Assembly: GCA_002439285.1 (NCBI GenBank)
Contig: DJTQ01000269.1
Location: 1 to 15,201 of the forward strand
DNA: 15,201 bases
DNA from: Paenibacillaceae bacterium UBA6304
Lineage (GTDB): Bacteria; Bacillota; Bacilli; Paenibacillales; Paenibacillaceae
Direction of reading: 5' to 3'
Both the position numbers and the translations under genes were made by a program. Of this stretch, positions 14,369-15,201 are shown piece by piece. The first letter of the stretch is position 1. Each line of letters opens with the position of its first letter. Below the pieces are notes generated by a model. It saw only the letters and a program-made list of their open reading frames with translations. It was not told the DNA's origin and did no database searches.

Positions 14369-15201
14369 TTACTTCAACCTTTTACGAATATCGTTTAATT
14401 GCGTAGCGATTCCCTTGTAGAACTGATACAGGTCCTCACCGTTGGCCAATTCGATCTTCTCATATTCCAACGAGTCCCGGGCTTCCAGGAAATTCACGGT
14501 CAATTCGTCCAGTTTGGACAGCAACGGCGTAATGTCCTCCGAAGCCGTCATTTCGGCGGCACGGCGCGACGATTTCCGCAGCAACGTATTCCGGCTCTTC
14601 TCGTCCAGACCGCGGAAATGAGTGAACACCTCGTATTCCGCATAATTGCGGCTCTTCATCAGATTGGCAAAAGGCTCCCATGCCTCTTCCTCCGCATCGC
14701 GGTCATAGACATACAGGGCGCCCTTCTTCACGATCGTTCCCGTATACATCGCCTCGATAAATTGCTCCAGCCATTTCTCCTCGTCCCGATACTGTCCGAG
14801 CAGCCCTTCCAACCGGTCAGCCATCTCGCGGATCGCCTTGTACTTGGCCAGCTCGCTACGAACTGTAGCAATCAGCTCCGGCGAGCGGATCAGGTTCTCC
14901 TGGGCCAAGTCTTCAGTGATGCTTCCGAAGATGTCTTTCGTCGCTGCGATCTCCAACCCGTCGGACAGCAAGCGCTTCAGCTCGGTCAAGGCGGACTTCA
15001 CCTCACCCAGATTCGGCTTCGGCGCGTCCAGACGCATATCGTATCCGGCCAGCTTCCGTTCCAGATCAAACGGCAAGGTCTGAACCACGGCAAACCGGTT
15101 GCTCGTATTTTGACCGATATTCTTCTCCACGATGATGTTCAAGCTGCGGGCTTCGGCAAATTCGCCGCGAACACGAGCATTGTAGCTCTGCACCCGCGAA
15201 T
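14369..15201 (-). CDS. C-terminal part of a larger protein, possibly tubulin-like (runs off the right edge)
   Basis: About 277 codons are visible and the frame is open to the window edge. The GTG at 15193 is probably internal (…SRVQSYNARVRGEF…), not a start. The segment begins with a beta-type stretch, TSNRFAVVQTLPFDLERKL, followed by about 220 residues of charged, helix-rich sequence ending NDIRKRLK. Bacterial Tubulin_2 proteins tend to have a comparable strand near the end of the core and a helical tail, and the next gene also looks tubulin-like. This could therefore be the nucleotide-binding tubulin homologue of the operon, but its signature would lie outside the window. It is the first visible gene of the operon; the promoter is not in the window. 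Confidence 0.75.
   Translation of the reverse strand, partial: SRVQSYNARVRGEFAEARSLNIIVEKNIGQNTSNRFAVVQTLPFDLERKLAGYDMRLDAPKPNLGEVKSALTELKRLLSDGLEIAATKDIFGSITEDLAQENLIRSPELIATVRSELAKYKAIREMADRLEGLLGQYRDEEKWLEQFIEAMYTGTIVKKGALYVYDRDAEEEAWEPFANLMKSRNYAEYEVFTHFRGLDEKSRNTLLRKSSRRAAEMTASEDITPLLSKLDELTVNFLEARDSLEYEKIELANGEDLYQFYKGIATQLNDIRKRLK

Overview
The window looks like chromosomal DNA of a Gram-positive, low-to-mid-GC Bacillota, most likely Paenibacillus. The basis is a YesM-type sensor kinase placed directly before a response regulator, strong AGGAGG-like ribosome sites, TTG starts, the style of the MATE transporter, and intergenic repeat families of a kind I associate with that genus. No RNA gene, CRISPR array or replication origin is visible.

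Layout. (1) At 1-1815, minus strand, the first codons of a response regulator follow a complete YesM/LytS-type sensor histidine kinase. (2) A DUF1697 gene lies on the plus strand at 2035-2598. (3) A gene-poor stretch at 2599-3604 holds two four-unit repeat clusters, a 41-bp hairpin, a heptamer tandem repeat and the 5' end of a decayed IS1182-like transposase. (4) A MATE efflux transporter lies on the minus strand at 3605-5035, with its terminator at 3550-3589 and a candidate promoter at 5126-5154. (5) A second gene-poor stretch at about 5051-5565 holds a perfect bidirectional terminator and a third four-unit repeat cluster. (6) From 5566 to the right edge there is one tightly packed minus-strand operon of at least six genes. 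In transcription order they are: a partial, probably tubulin-like protein; a 792-aa divergent tubulin-like protein; a six-helix membrane protein with a von Willebrand A domain; a 211-aa beta-rich protein; a zinc-ribbon P-loop GTPase of the DO-GTPase2 type; and a 1052-aa single-pass protein whose N-terminus resembles the GTPase-associated protein GAP1 family.

How the operon may work (inference). The GTPase, the two tubulin-like proteins and most of the GAP1-like protein should be cytoplasmic. The positive-inside rule puts the vWA domain and the 260-residue C-terminal tail of the GAP1-like protein outside the membrane. Together they look like a membrane-spanning, GTPase-gated signalling or scaffold complex. 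Comparative genomics has linked the GTPase and GAP1 families to predicted conflict or signalling systems, but the present combination has no function known to me.

The second unusual feature is architectural. The three repeat clusters differ in sequence, but each has four units, each is exactly mirror-symmetric in spacing, and in each the outer pairs are 50 or 51 nt apart.
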